Assembly (NCBI GenBank): GCA_903910495.1
Contig: CAIVZW010000173.1
Location: forward strand, 1 to 12,215
Source of the DNA: an uncultured beta proteobacterium
GTDB lineage: Bacteria; Pseudomonadota; Gammaproteobacteria; Burkholderiales; Rhodocyclaceae
Length of the DNA: 12,215 nt
Reading direction: 5' to 3'
Below, piece by piece: positions 1-6,602 of the stretch. How positions within the stretch are numbered: position 1 is the stretch's first letter; every line of letters begins with the position of its first letter. The position numbers and the translations under genes were made by a program. The notes under the pieces were generated by a model that made no database searches, was not told the DNA's origin, and saw only the letters and a list, made by a program, of their open reading frames with translations.

Positions 1-274
1 AGTGGCCGGGTTTGCGCATGCTCTGGTGAAAGGTGTAGATCCCGCACTTGCGACAGAAATGGTGCTTGGCCACATGCTGGCCGAACTCGTAGGTCGCCAG
101 GCTATTGTCCTTGTCCTCGATGCTTATTTCCCCGGGCGCAAGGAGAAACACACTCATCACTGCACCCTTGCGCCGGCACATCGAGCAATTGCAGTGCAGC
201 CCCTGGCCAATCTCGGGGCCGGAGAAGCTAAATTGGATGGCGCCGCAATGGCAACTGCCTTTGTAGGTTTTCAT
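1..274 (-). CDS. GFA/CENP-V family zinc-binding protein, N-terminal part
   Basis: This is a partial gene running off the left edge; 91 codons are visible. The family is named for glutathione-dependent formaldehyde-activating enzyme, but most members have no proven reaction. They bind zinc through a set of conserved cysteines. Visible here are the SCHCG motif (Cys8, Cys10), CNCSMC (Cys28, Cys30, Cys33) and FCRKCG (Cys74, Cys77), in the order and spacing expected of the family. There is no signal peptide, so it is probably cytoplasmic. Two in-frame ATGs are possible, at 280 and 274. The AAAGGAG ribosome site directly abuts the first and lies six bases from the second, so 274 is preferred. Family members are usually about 120-150 residues, so only the C-terminal third is missing. 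The family call is firm; the substrate is unknown. Confidence 0.88.
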   Translation of the reverse strand, partial: MKTYKGSCHCGAIQFSFSGPEIGQGLHCNCSMCRRKGAVMSVFLLAPGEISIEDKDNSLATYEFGQHVAKHHFCRKCGIYTFHQSMRKPGH

Positions 275-330
275 CGACATCTCCTTTCGGATAATCCAAA
301 AAACTCAGTTGGGCTGGTGAAAACGCGCTC

Positions 331-357
331 ATGGTTCGACAGGCTCACCACGAACGG
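331..357 (+). repeat. REP-like palindromic unit
   Basis: The unit reads ATGGTTCGACAGGCTCACCA then CGAACGG. It belongs to the TTCGACAGGCTCA type of extragenic palindrome common in many proteobacterial genomes. Its inverted partner begins at about 389, so the two form a pair in the gap between the GFA gene and the metallo-hydrolase gene. Such pairs may fold in the mRNA and affect transcript stability or termination, but nothing here proves a role. Confidence 0.75.
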
Positions 358-388
358 GTTTTGAGCTATTTCCCGGAATGTGAAATGT

Positions 389-461
389 CCGTTCGCCCTG
401 AGCAGCCCGCACAGCGGGCGTGTCCCCCAGGGGGATTTCCTTCGGGGCATCGAAGGGTTCG
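389..461 (-). repeat. REP-like unit with expanded stem
   Basis: This is the inverted partner of the unit at 331-357. The usual CGTTCGCCCTGAGC arm is interrupted by a small GC hairpin (GCCCGC at 405-410, GCGGGC at 414-419). A 34-base segment at 421-454 follows before the closing CGAAGGG. The same 34-base segment, with one mismatch, occurs inverted at 1479-1512 inside another REP unit. The remainder of the 281-510 gap shows no gene. Confidence 0.72.
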
Positions 462-510
462 TTATCTTACAACTGCGCAGGTTTTCAATAATAGAGTGAT
501 CCATGAACAT

Positions 511-1356
511 TTAGAACTCGATGACCGCCCCCACGAACGCCGGGATGAAGCGCTCGCCGAAAGCCTCCTGCAAGCGGGCCATCATGCGAAATCCGGTGCA
601 GTGGTTGGCCGCGACGAAGTCCGGCTGGAAGGCCTGCAACTGGGCAATGGTCGCATCCTGCTGCCGATCGGCTACCGGTCCGAGATGCGTCCCGCCGATC
701 CAGCCGTGCAGGCGCCCGGCGCCGGTGACCTCCAGCCCGTGCCTGACCATGTTCACCAGCCCGGAATGCGTACAGCCGCTGATCACCACCAACCCCTTTT
801 CGCTCCTGTAAAAAAGCGCCATGTCGTCATCGATTTCATCCTGGCAATCACAGCCGGTATTCGTGTCCGGGGCTACCAAGCGCATATCGCCGGTTTCATA
901 CGCCGTGGTGCGCGGCACGGCACCGCTCAACCACAGACCCGGCAACAGTTCCAGCGGTTCCCGTACGAGGCGCCAGTCGGCGCCGAGCGACGACAACTGA
1001 TCCTTGCGGTGCGGGATCCCGGCAAATCGCCGTTCACCTTGCGAGACGGAAAACCGGGGCTTGAACGCGGCCTCGTGCAGATACACGGGAATCCGCTTTT
1101 TTGCCTGGCCAAGGACATGAAAAAGCCCACCGGTATGGTCGTGATGGCCGTGACTGATGACGATCAGATCGAGCGAGGCTGGCGCGACGCCGAGCAAGCC
1201 CAGATTATGGATGACGGCTGCCGATTGCCCGGTATCGATGAGCAGCCGCGAATCACCGGTTTCAAGCAACATGGACAAGCCATGTTCACCGAGAAACGGC
1301 GACGCGGCATTGATCGGGACACAGTTGTCGATGGCGATGGTGAGTTTCATGTTCAT
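511..1356 (-). CDS. MBL-fold metallo-hydrolase, DHPS-like (COG1237 type)
   Basis: A 281-residue cytoplasmic protein of the metallo-beta-lactamase fold. The metal-binding motif SHGHHDHTGG is at residues 68-77 (His69, His71, Asp73, His74). Further ligand candidates are His197 in GCTHSG, His224 in GGTHL and His252 in NHCTG. This set (HxHxDHTGG, GC(S/T)HxG, GGxHL, HCTG) marks the subfamily named after the archaeal dihydropterin-ribofuranosyl-aminobenzene-phosphate synthase. Most bacterial members have no known substrate and that name should not be taken as the reaction. Length is typical and no key residue is missing. The ATG at 1356 has GGAAG eight bases upstream; a second ATG lies two codons in. 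The gene is bordered on both sides by REP-like palindromes, so it is probably transcribed alone. Family confidence is high, function low. Confidence 0.9.
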   Translation of the reverse strand: MNMKLTIAIDNCVPINAASPFLGEHGLSMLLETGDSRLLIDTGQSAAVIHNLGLLGVAPASLDLIVISHGHHDHTGGLFHVLGQAKKRIPVYLHEAAFKPRFSVSQGERRFAGIPHRKDQLSSLGADWRLVREPLELLPGLWLSGAVPRTTAYETGDMRLVAPDTNTGCDCQDEIDDDMALFYRSEKGLVVISGCTHSGLVNMVRHGLEVTGAGRLHGWIGGTHLGPVADRQQDATIAQLQAFQPDFVAANHCTGFRMMARLQEAFGERFIPAFVGAVIEF

Positions 1357-1415
1357 TTTTCAGACTTCCGGAAATGCGGCAAGGTTTAGCAGTTGAAAAG
1401 AGTTGGAGATATTTA

Positions 1416-1568
1416 AACCCAGATTATTCATTAGCCCTAAACCCGTTCGCCCTGAGCCTGTCGAAGGGCCGTTCATGGTTCGATGCCCCGCAGGAAATCC
1501 CCCTGGGGGACAAGCTCACCACGAACGGATTATTGCCCCAGATTTCGCCTAATAGATAATCTGGGGTT
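1416..1568. mobile_element. MITE-like element: terminal inverted repeats enclosing two REP units
   Basis: The left end at 1416-1436 (AACCCAGATTATTCATTAG plus CC) and the reverse complement of 1548-1568 (AACCCCAGATTATCTATTAG plus G) match over most of 21 bases, allowing a one-base gap and a few mismatches. The ends enclose about 110 bases that are mainly two REP-like units. A smaller inverted repeat nests in the right end: CCCCAGATT at 1536-1544 against AATCTGGGG at 1558-1566. The small hairpin is not followed by a T run, so it is a poor intrinsic terminator. There is no coding capacity. I infer a non-autonomous element or REP cluster; no target-site duplication is clear. Confidence 0.5.
1444..1528. 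repeat. Pair of REP-like units, second with expanded stem
   Basis: The first unit at 1444-1470 is the standard form CGTTCGCCCTGAGCCTGTCG ending AAGGGCC. The second, 1470-1528, begins CGTTCATGGTTCGA and ends CAAGCTCACCACGAACGG. Between these arms lies the expansion at 1479-1512, which matches 421-454 at 33 of 34 positions on the opposite strand. The pair lies between the NnrU gene and the hydrolase gene. Confidence 0.75.
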
Positions 1569-1584
1569 AGCACTATCGAGACTT

Positions 1585-2148
1585 TTATAACGCCACCGCC
1601 TGTACACCAAACAGCCACTGATGGCCGTGCATGACGCCGACGGCTGCCAGCAGCCCGATTCCGACACCGATGGCATCCCACTTCAAGGCCGGCACAAAGG
1701 TGGCGCGTTTTCCCGCAAGCAGTAGCGAACACAGTGCATAGACGGAGAAAGTGAGAAACGCACCGAACAGCAGGGTTTGCCGCAAGCCACCGCTGCCCAG
1801 CAGGTGGGTACCCGACCAGAGGATGGCGCCCACCAGCATCGGGTGATGCAGCGTACGCCGGATGTATCCGGGGAGATTTCCGCCGCCGATCACGAACAGC
1901 ACCAGCGCGAGGGAGACCAGCACCGGCGCGAGCTGGATCGCCAGTGCGCTCGGCGCAAACAGACGGGTATCCGGCGCAGATTTCCATCCGGAAGCGATCA
2001 GCACGACGGCTCCGAGCGAACCCAGGGCCATGAGACCCTTCCAGGCATTCTCCCCGGTGATCCTGACGATGCTGCGGCGCACGCAGGGCGTCGCGGTGCT
2101 GAAATGGAGGACAAAAAAGAGTAGCAGACCGGAAACGAACATCGACAT
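1585..2148 (-). CDS. NnrU-family integral membrane protein
   Basis: A protein of 187 residues (189 from the upstream ATG) with about six hydrophobic segments. It shows the family pattern: an LHFSTATP segment followed by R(S)xVxRxxGEN near the N-terminus, a central HHPMLVG...HLL segment around residues 103-119 (numbered from the upstream ATG), and HGHQWLFG near the end. NnrU was first linked to nitric-oxide and nitrite metabolism in denitrifiers; many members lie outside denitrification clusters and their role is unproven. No denitrification genes are in this window. The start at 2148 is chosen because AGGAG at 2156-2160 is seven bases away, whereas the ATG at 2154 is only one base away. It lies 44 bases downstream of the truncated LysE-like gene on the same strand, so the two may be cotranscribed. 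Confidence 0.87.
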   Translation of the reverse strand: MSMFVSGLLLFFVLHFSTATPCVRRSIVRITGENAWKGLMALGSLGAVVLIASGWKSAPDTRLFAPSALAIQLAPVLVSLALVLFVIGGGNLPGYIRRTLHHPMLVGAILWSGTHLLGSGGLRQTLLFGAFLTFSVYALCSLLLAGKRATFVPALKWDAIGVGIGLLAAVGVMHGHQWLFGVQAVAL

Positions 2149-2192
2149 CGTCATGCTCCTTTTCTTGGCAGAATTTCCTTCGCCCTTTGCTG

Positions 2193-2516
2193 TTAGCGTT
2201 CAGACAACGCCAGGTTGACGCCAAGCAGGGCAAAAGCCGCAGCGAAACTCCGTTGCAGCCAGGTCATGAAGCGGGGCGACTTGAGAACCGCGGCACGAAT
2301 GCTGTGGGCGAGAACGCCATAAACGACAAATACAGCGAACGTCATGCCCATGACGCTGGCCAGCAGATGGGGAAGGATGCCCGCCGTACACCCGAGTGAG
2401 GCGAAAATACTGGCGCGCCAGCCGAGCAGCAAGCCCGTGGAAATGGTGAACACCACACCGGTCCCGGGGATCATGGCAATGACCAATGACGTGACGAGGA
2501 ATTCGGAGCTGATCAT
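2193..2516 (-). pseudogene. LysE/RhtB-type exporter with internal deletion
   Basis: The open frame gives 107 residues, while LysE/RhtB amino-acid exporters are about 200-210. Residues 1-57 match the family N-terminus (first two membrane helices, including MIPGTGVVFTISTGLLLGWR). Residues from about 60 on match the family C-terminus (VYGVLAHSIR...FAAAFALLGVNLALSER). The middle, roughly 100 residues holding the central helices, is absent, and the two ends are joined in frame. The junction maps to about 2340-2355, where CGTCATG-CC-CATGACG is a near-perfect palindrome. An AAGG ribosome site lies six bases before the ATG, so the remnant may still be translated. A half-size exporter is unlikely to work alone; it is probably a pseudogene. 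The alternative, a natural short form, cannot be excluded without homologues. Confidence 0.7.
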
Positions 2517-2674
2517 GTGCGACCTTATTTCCCGACAAGAACATGAGCATTGTAGAGGACAGATTTATTAATGACTACAGGCACTTGAATATCGCATACG
2601 GAATGATTACGAAAAAAGACAATGCAAAGCTGACCCCTTTAACTCATGCGCTTCTTTCCTGCCACTTCTAACGA

Positions 2675-3178
2675 TCAATTTCCTTGCGTTTTGGGGAAGT
2701 CCAGATACAAAGTGTTTATTGATTTTGTTGCCTCTACAGCAGTCAATTTTCCAAATAGTATATCCATCATGTAATTAATGCGTTCGACTGCATTGCTGTA
2801 CTTATTGGCATTAAAGTTGTTTGGAGCCTCGTAAATCACTTCTCCAACTCGATGCCACTCATTAAAGGCTTCAATTTTCGCCTCGCTTAGAAAAAGCGCG
2901 TAATTCCATCTCCAATAACCTTCGTACTCTAGTGTTAACTTATTTGGGTCATGTCTTGAGTGGTCAGGTTTTCGTGTGGACTTGTACCCATTATCGGATA
3001 GCCACTTCTCAATAGTATTCAAAAAACTTTCTCTGGTACTCGTATCCACTATGATTTCTATCTCAGGTTTATTGCCACTTTGATTAAGAGAAAAAGACGT
3101 TCCTGTATATCTTGGCCCTGCGCAGGCTGACAAGAAACCTATTGCCAACGTACATAGTGCTATGTCAATAATTTTCAT
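2675..3178 (-). CDS. Lipoprotein, possibly Sbal_3080-like
   Basis: A 167-residue protein with a lipoprotein signal peptide: hydrophobic stretch, then lipobox LSAC with Cys19 as lipidation site, so envelope-anchored. The mature part contains an ExFLNTIEKWLSDNGY helix, a YEGYWRWNYALFLSEAKIE strand region, then VGEVIYEA...NANKYSNA and a helix ending in LFG. From memory this order resembles the Sbal_3080 family of small lipoproteins of unknown function; I hold that call loosely. The codon use is clearly more AT-rich than the genes on either side, suggesting transfer. CAGGT lies about seven bases before the ATG. Its 5' side adjoins a broken attC site and its 3' side has no attC, so it is not an intact cassette. 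Confidence 0.75.
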   Translation of the reverse strand: MKIIDIALCTLAIGFLSACAGPRYTGTSFSLNQSGNKPEIEIIVDTSTRESFLNTIEKWLSDNGYKSTRKPDHSRHDPNKLTLEYEGYWRWNYALFLSEAKIEAFNEWHRVGEVIYEAPNNFNANKYSNAVERINYMMDILFGKLTAVEATKSINTLYLDFPKTQGN

Positions 3179-3219
3179 AAATTTACCTGGCGGATATTAA
3201 TGCGACCCCTGTAATTTTT

Positions 3220-3262
3220 GGCGCTGCGCGGCTTCAGCGTCCGGTGGAATGATGGGTAAGGC
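3220..3262 (-). other. Truncated attC (R''-L'' half and hairpin only)
   Basis: Read on the minus strand, the site starts with GCCTTAC (a variant of GCCTAAC) at 3256-3262 and continues CATCATTCCACCGG. It then forms the hairpin GGACGCTG (3235-3242) against CAGCGCC (3220-3226), with one unpaired A as typical for attC. The other half, expected to read like GGTTAATTCAAACGTTAGGC, is missing and is replaced by unrelated AT-rich sequence. The site therefore marks a breakpoint at the distal end of the array and should be unable to act as a normal recombination site. Confidence 0.78.
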
Positions 3263-3688
3263 TTACACATGGGAAGCCGATCCGACTCGCGCGAGAACGA
3301 GCGGCATCACCGCAAACAGGGCGAGCATTGCCAGATAGACGATGCCGGAGACCGGATCCCGGCTGGCGACATACTCGCCAAGCGTCCGATCCTGAAGAAA
3401 GACGGCAAGCAAGACTTCGGCGGCGACCAGCAGACCCAGCGCAAGAAAGCCGGCCCCCAGGCGGGCCAAGACATTGGCGGGCAGGTTGAAATGCTTGGTG
3501 ATGAATCGCGCCGACACCAATACCACGACAAACATCAATGGCATTTCAATAAGTTCAGCTACACGTTCGCCGAGGCGCGGCACCAGAAAGGGCACACGTA
3601 TCGATCCCAGCACAAAACCCGCGCCGAATACCAGCGCGAAGTACGTCATGCCGGCCTTGATGGTTCGGATGGGGAGATTGCTCATCAT
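3263..3688 (-). CDS. Small multi-spanning membrane protein
   Basis: A 141-residue protein with four probable membrane helices, around residues 12-32, 46-64, 75-97 and 114-133. The first half (FALVFGAGFVLGSIRVPFLVPRLGER, read as segments) matches a family of small proteobacterial membrane proteins that I recognise but cannot name. I know of no established function. It starts 28 bases after the stop of the Acg-like gene with no attC between, so the two share one cassette and probably one transcript. ATGs at 3688 and 3685 are both possible, and the ribosome site is weak. The TAA stop immediately abuts the GCCTTAC box of the broken attC. Confidence 0.75.
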   Translation of the reverse strand: MMSNLPIRTIKAGMTYFALVFGAGFVLGSIRVPFLVPRLGERVAELIEMPLMFVVVLVSARFITKHFNLPANVLARLGAGFLALGLLVAAEVLLAVFLQDRTLGEYVASRDPVSGIVYLAMLALFAVMPLVLARVGSASHV

Positions 3689-3716
3689 TTGATCTTGGTC
3701 CCGGGAATTGGCAATT

Positions 3717-4823
3717 TCATACCAGAACCGCCTCTACCGGACGTCGCAGTGAAGAAGGCAGTTTCGGACCGCGCCCGAAACGAACGACAAGATCGGGTCT
3801 GCGCTTTCCGAGATCCAAGAAAGCGGCAAACTGCGGCCGCAGCGTAGACACCTCCACAGGTTGATTGAGCATCGCATTGCGAATGCCCAACGCAGCCGAC
3901 TGCAGCGCGAAGCGTTCATAGCAACGCCCCACTTCCACCCACTGGGCCGGCCCCGGGGTGTCCGAGACGAATATCGCGATGCCGGCCGAACTCCGCACCT
4001 GTTTCGCGTATTTGTCGTTCTCGCTCTTTGGGGTAAAGAACAAGCCGAAGAGCAGGCTACCCAGCCATGTCGGCGAAGTCGGATTGCCCGAAGATGCCGC
4101 GTATAGCCCATCGCCCGTTCGAACGGCCTCCTCACCGCTGAAGCGAATCCATTTCTTCAATTCCTCAACGAAAGCGGGATCATTCATCTGGGTGGTGTTG
4201 CCTTGAACGACGTACTCAAGGACCTTCTCCATTGCTTGCCGCTCAGTCAGGAGGATCACCTGAACACCATTGCCGGTACCGGCCTTCTCAAGCAGTTCAA
4301 GCTCCTGCCGGGCTAGAGGCTGCCCGTCATACTCGCCGCGAGTGCTCTGACGCTCCGTTATCGCCTGAAACAGTTTCGATGCGATGGGGTTTGTCGGTTC
4401 CAAAGCCACACGCAGCGCAGTGCCCGCTGTGGCGTCAAAGCCGGCGTGTCCCTTCAGGCCGTTGGCCAAAGCCGCCTGGATCTGGTTCTCGGCTGCGCAC
4501 CCGAGGGAGACGAAAAGGTGGTGATCATCCGGGTCGACAGCGGGGCACCGGCGCGAAAGGTCCGGCAATATCGAGATGGCGCCATCTTCTAGGCGAAATT
4601 TCCAGCATTGAGTGTTATGGCTCGACGGCGCCAAAGTCGCGTAGCGCACGAGTTCATGCAGAAGTGCGGCCTTGTCGCCAACGGCATCCTTGCCGTGACG
4701 CCACGTGCGATCCGCAACATTTTCGTAACTGTCTACACCGGATTCCGTTGAGCACGATGGTAAACCCGCCATTGCGCCGACAGAAGCCAGCGAAGCAAAG
4801 ATGAATTCTCTCCGGGAAGACAT
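3717..4823 (-). CDS. Acg-family FMN-binding nitroreductase-like protein, Tat-exported
   Basis: A 368-residue protein of the Acg group, divergent relatives of FMN nitroreductases. The mycobacterial member (Rv2032, Acg) binds FMN but lacks clear reductase activity. Motifs seen are RYATLAPSSHNTQCWKF at residues 60-76 and DPDDHHLF...GCAAENQ at 97-114, both typical, plus the family C-terminal RRPVEAVLV. The N-terminus SSRREFIFASLASVGAMAG is a twin-arginine signal, and PSC at 22-24 could make Cys24 a lipidation site, so the protein is probably exported folded with its cofactor. Length fits the family. The start is 22 bases from the cassette core site; no strong ribosome site is seen. It is cotranscribed with the small membrane protein that follows. 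The substrate is unknown. Confidence 0.88.
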   Translation of the reverse strand: MSSRREFIFASLASVGAMAGLPSCSTESGVDSYENVADRTWRHGKDAVGDKAALLHELVRYATLAPSSHNTQCWKFRLEDGAISILPDLSRRCPAVDPDDHHLFVSLGCAAENQIQAALANGLKGHAGFDATAGTALRVALEPTNPIASKLFQAITERQSTRGEYDGQPLARQELELLEKAGTGNGVQVILLTERQAMEKVLEYVVQGNTTQMNDPAFVEELKKWIRFSGEEAVRTGDGLYAASSGNPTSPTWLGSLLFGLFFTPKSENDKYAKQVRSSAGIAIFVSDTPGPAQWVEVGRCYERFALQSAALGIRNAMLNQPVEVSTLRPQFAAFLDLGKRRPDLVVRFGRGPKLPSSLRRPVEAVLV

Positions 4824-4845
4824 GGCTCAGGTTTCTTCTCAGTAA

Positions 4846-4914
4846 GCCCAACGTTTGAATTAACCAGTTGGCGCGGCTTTATCGCGCCAGTCCGTGTTGA
4901 ATGATGGGTTAGGC
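4846..4914 (-). other. attC site of cassette 5
   Basis: A 69-base site. On the minus strand it begins GCCTAAC (4908-4914) and ends GTTGGGC (4846-4852). The central stem TGGCGCG / CGCGCCA closes a loop of seven bases. The flanks CATCATTCAA and GGTTAATTCAAACG match the other sites in the array. Confidence 0.93.
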
Positions 4915-4936
4915 CTTTGGAATGAAAAAGCAATCG

Positions 4937-5446
4937 TTAATAGCATGATGTGTTAACCATGTTGCCATTAACAATGGACGTGCAGTTTTTTGGCCTCGAA
5001 GCTGCTGCTGCTCGTGCTTCTTGAGCTGCAGCTTGTCTATACTGCGCGGCTGCCTGCTCTTCTTGTGCAGTTGCTTGCCGCTGCATGGCGTGTGTGCGTG
5101 CAAGTTCGAGAGCAAATCGTTCATCTGTTTCTCGGCCAGGGACTCCAACGGGTCGATTGAATGTATATGACTGAGAAAATCCAAATTTTCTAAGATCTGC
5201 ATTCAGTGATTTCGTTTCTGCTGCCGCTCCGCTTGCCCACTGAACTTTCGTACCATTGAGATTCATGAATCCACGTTTTTTTGTCTCGTCAGAAACATCG
5301 TAGTAGAGAGTCTGAGGGGTGTATCCCATGCGCTGCCCTCCATTGTAAAAGACAGCACCCGGAGGGTCAGAATAGTAGGTGACACTCAACTGTGATGCAC
5401 AACCAGAAAGAAGTAAAACCACAACAAGGGAAAATATTCGGATCAT
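4937..5446 (-). CDS. Lipoprotein with PEGA-like N-domain and Ala/Gln-rich helix
   Basis: A 169-residue protein. The signal peptide ends in lipobox LSGC with Cys16, so it is anchored to the envelope. Residues from about 21-50 (VTYYSDPPGAVFYNGGQRMG and following) look like a PEGA-type beta repeat. The middle is followed by a helical stretch rich in Ala, Gln, Glu and Arg at roughly 121-150, probably coiled. The C-terminus NCTSIVNGNMVNTSCY has two cysteines that could form a disulphide in a short hairpin; similar endings occur in other small lipoproteins. No function is known to me. An excellent ribosome site (AAAGGAG, six bases before the ATG) starts directly after the upstream attC core site, which supports this start. 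It is the only gene of cassette 5. Confidence 0.82.
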   Translation of the reverse strand: MIRIFSLVVVLLLSGCASQLSVTYYSDPPGAVFYNGGQRMGYTPQTLYYDVSDETKKRGFMNLNGTKVQWASGAAAETKSLNADLRKFGFSQSYTFNRPVGVPGRETDERFALELARTHAMQRQATAQEEQAAAQYRQAAAQEARAAAASRPKNCTSIVNGNMVNTSCY

Positions 5447-5459
5447 GTCGGGCTCCTTT

Positions 5460-5528
5460 GCCTAACGTTTGAATTCACCGGCGATGCGCGGCTTTATCGC
5501 GCAGGTCCGCTCGAATGATGGGTTATGC
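5460..5528 (-). other. attC site of cassette 4
   Basis: A 69-base site. On the minus strand it begins GCATAAC (5522-5528) and ends GTTAGGC (5460-5466). The central stem TGCGCG / CGCGCA closes the same ATAAAGC loop as the site at 4846-4914. An internal mismatch separates this stem from the outer CGG/CCG pairing. Confidence 0.93.
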
Positions 5529-5563
5529 GGCATTGTGAGGACATCAACAAGCTCCGTCTCCTG

Positions 5564-6028
5564 TCAGTGGCAATAAGCGCGAACATCATTTTCAGCGATC
5601 TCTCGATCATATTTATCGGTCGGTGCTCCATTAGTGTGTCTGACGGCTCCGCTGAGAACGTCTCGGGCGAGGTTGCATCGCGATCTGTCGGAGTCGTCAG
5701 ACCTTCCCCCAGAGAGTGATTTTGGTTTTGCAACGGTGGATGACCCGGATGATTTTTCAGCCGGATTTTGCATTTGACGTTGTTTAAAAAGTATTTCTTG
5801 TTCTTGCCAATACTGTGAGGACGATTTGTTCGCTTGTTTTGATGTTGGTTGAGAATCTTCTTTCAAATCCACAATTTTGGCCTTGCCTGTATCACCCTTT
5901 CTTTCCGAGAAATGCGTTTGGCCATTTACATCAACCCATTTGTATATCTCCGCGTGGCAGATTGAGGACACTAACAAAAGTGTCAGGCAAAGAGCCAATT
6001 TGTCGTAATTGTCGCTTGAGATTCTCAT
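5564..6028 (-). CDS. Secreted DUF4124 protein
   Basis: A 154-residue protein. A signal peptide (hydrophobic LALCLTLLLVSS, likely cut after CHA at residue 26) leads into EIYKWVDVNGQTHFSERK, the DUF4124 signature common in small periplasmic proteins of beta- and gammaproteobacteria. A polar, low-complexity middle follows. The C-terminal segment begins at Cys118 and ends at Cys153, with HTNGAP between, and probably folds through a disulphide. The function of the family is unknown. The open frame extends upstream to 6082, but that part lies inside the attC site, so the start at 6028 is chosen; it places the signal peptide properly, although its ribosome site is weak. It is the single gene of cassette 4. 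Confidence 0.82.
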   Translation of the reverse strand: MRISSDNYDKLALCLTLLLVSSICHAEIYKWVDVNGQTHFSERKGDTGKAKIVDLKEDSQPTSKQANKSSSQYWQEQEILFKQRQMQNPAEKSSGSSTVAKPKSLSGGRSDDSDRSRCNLARDVLSGAVRHTNGAPTDKYDREIAENDVRAYCH

Positions 6029-6049
6029 AGTCCGTTTTAGCCACGAGCC

Positions 6050-6139
6050 GCGTAACGTTTGAATTAACCGGCCGCCACGCACAACGGCTGAAGGGAAGAC
6101 GGCGGCATTTTGGCGGTCCGGTTGAATGATGTGTTAGGC
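6050..6139 (-). other. attC site of cassette 3, longer variant
   Basis: A 90-base site, about 20 bases longer than its neighbours. On the minus strand it begins GCCTAAC (6133-6139) and ends GTTACGC (6050-6056). The stem AACCGG(A)CCGCC pairs with GGCGGCCGGTT, with one bulged A. The end loop of about 35 bases is unlike that of the other sites and includes GCCGCCGTCTTCCCTTCAGC. The outer flanks are the same as in the rest of the array. Confidence 0.93.
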
Positions 6140-6595
6140 GCCACTCGCCGCCCATGATGGCTTCTCTTCAGCCTTTGGCGGCTTGGAGTACCAGGTTTTT
6201 CCTGTGGAGTCGTTGACCTGCGCGACGATGAGCTTCCAGTCCTTCGCGTAGGCCTCCATTCCGGCTTGCTCAACTACAAACACTTCAGTGGGATCTCCTT
6301 CGGTAAGCTTCTTCCCATTGATGCCTCCCATGATGAGTAGGTGCGAATGGTCGTACCCTTTTGGGAGTTTGAGCGCCACGTGACTGACGTAGGACGACCG
6401 TCTTCCAACGTTTGTCACTCGAATAACTCCCCATTTTTTCGTGTGGTCGTACCCACTCCCTTGTGTGAGGTCTAGATCCCATTGGAGCGTAATGTCGATT
6501 CTGTGGCGATCTCGCAGATAGTTAAGCACCCCCAGCACGAAGCCGGCAAGACCAAAACAGAGGCCGAGTACACCAGTAAACTCGCTGAGACTCAT
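6134..6595 (-). CDS. Membrane-anchored protein of unknown function
   Basis: A 153-residue protein with one N-terminal membrane helix at about residues 7-27 (VLGLCFGLAGFVLGVLNYL). A positively charged LRDRHR follows, so the rest probably lies in the cytoplasm. The remainder looks beta-rich, with VIRVTNVGRRSSYVSHVALK resembling strand pairs found in similarly anchored bacterial proteins. I do not recognise a named family. The ATG is only seven bases from the cassette core site, leaving no room for a separate ribosome site; the AGG in the GTTAGGC core may serve. The TAA stop codon is the TAA inside the GCCTAAC box of the downstream attC. It is the single gene of cassette 3. Confidence 0.75.
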   Translation of the reverse strand: MSLSEFTGVLGLCFGLAGFVLGVLNYLRDRHRIDITLQWDLDLTQGSGYDHTKKWGVIRVTNVGRRSSYVSHVALKLPKGYDHSHLLIMGGINGKKLTEGDPTEVFVVEQAGMEAYAKDWKLIVAQVNDSTGKTWYSKPPKAEEKPSWAASGA

Positions 6596-6602
6596 TTGTG
6601 GC

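Noticed and set aside
331..1389. A long plus-strand frame of 352 codons opposite the metallo-hydrolase gene
   Set aside because: It mirrors the coding sequence of a clearly conserved gene on the other strand and its product has no family features.
1536..1566. A CCCCAGATT / AATCTGGGG hairpin as an intrinsic terminator for the NnrU gene
   Set aside because: No T run follows on the minus strand, and the arms belong to the inverted ends of the REP-containing element.
2661..2677. A GTTAGAA just after the lipoprotein stop (minus strand) that looks like an integron core site
   Set aside because: There is no preceding RYYYAAC box or stem; the stop codon is directly adjacent, so no attC fits.
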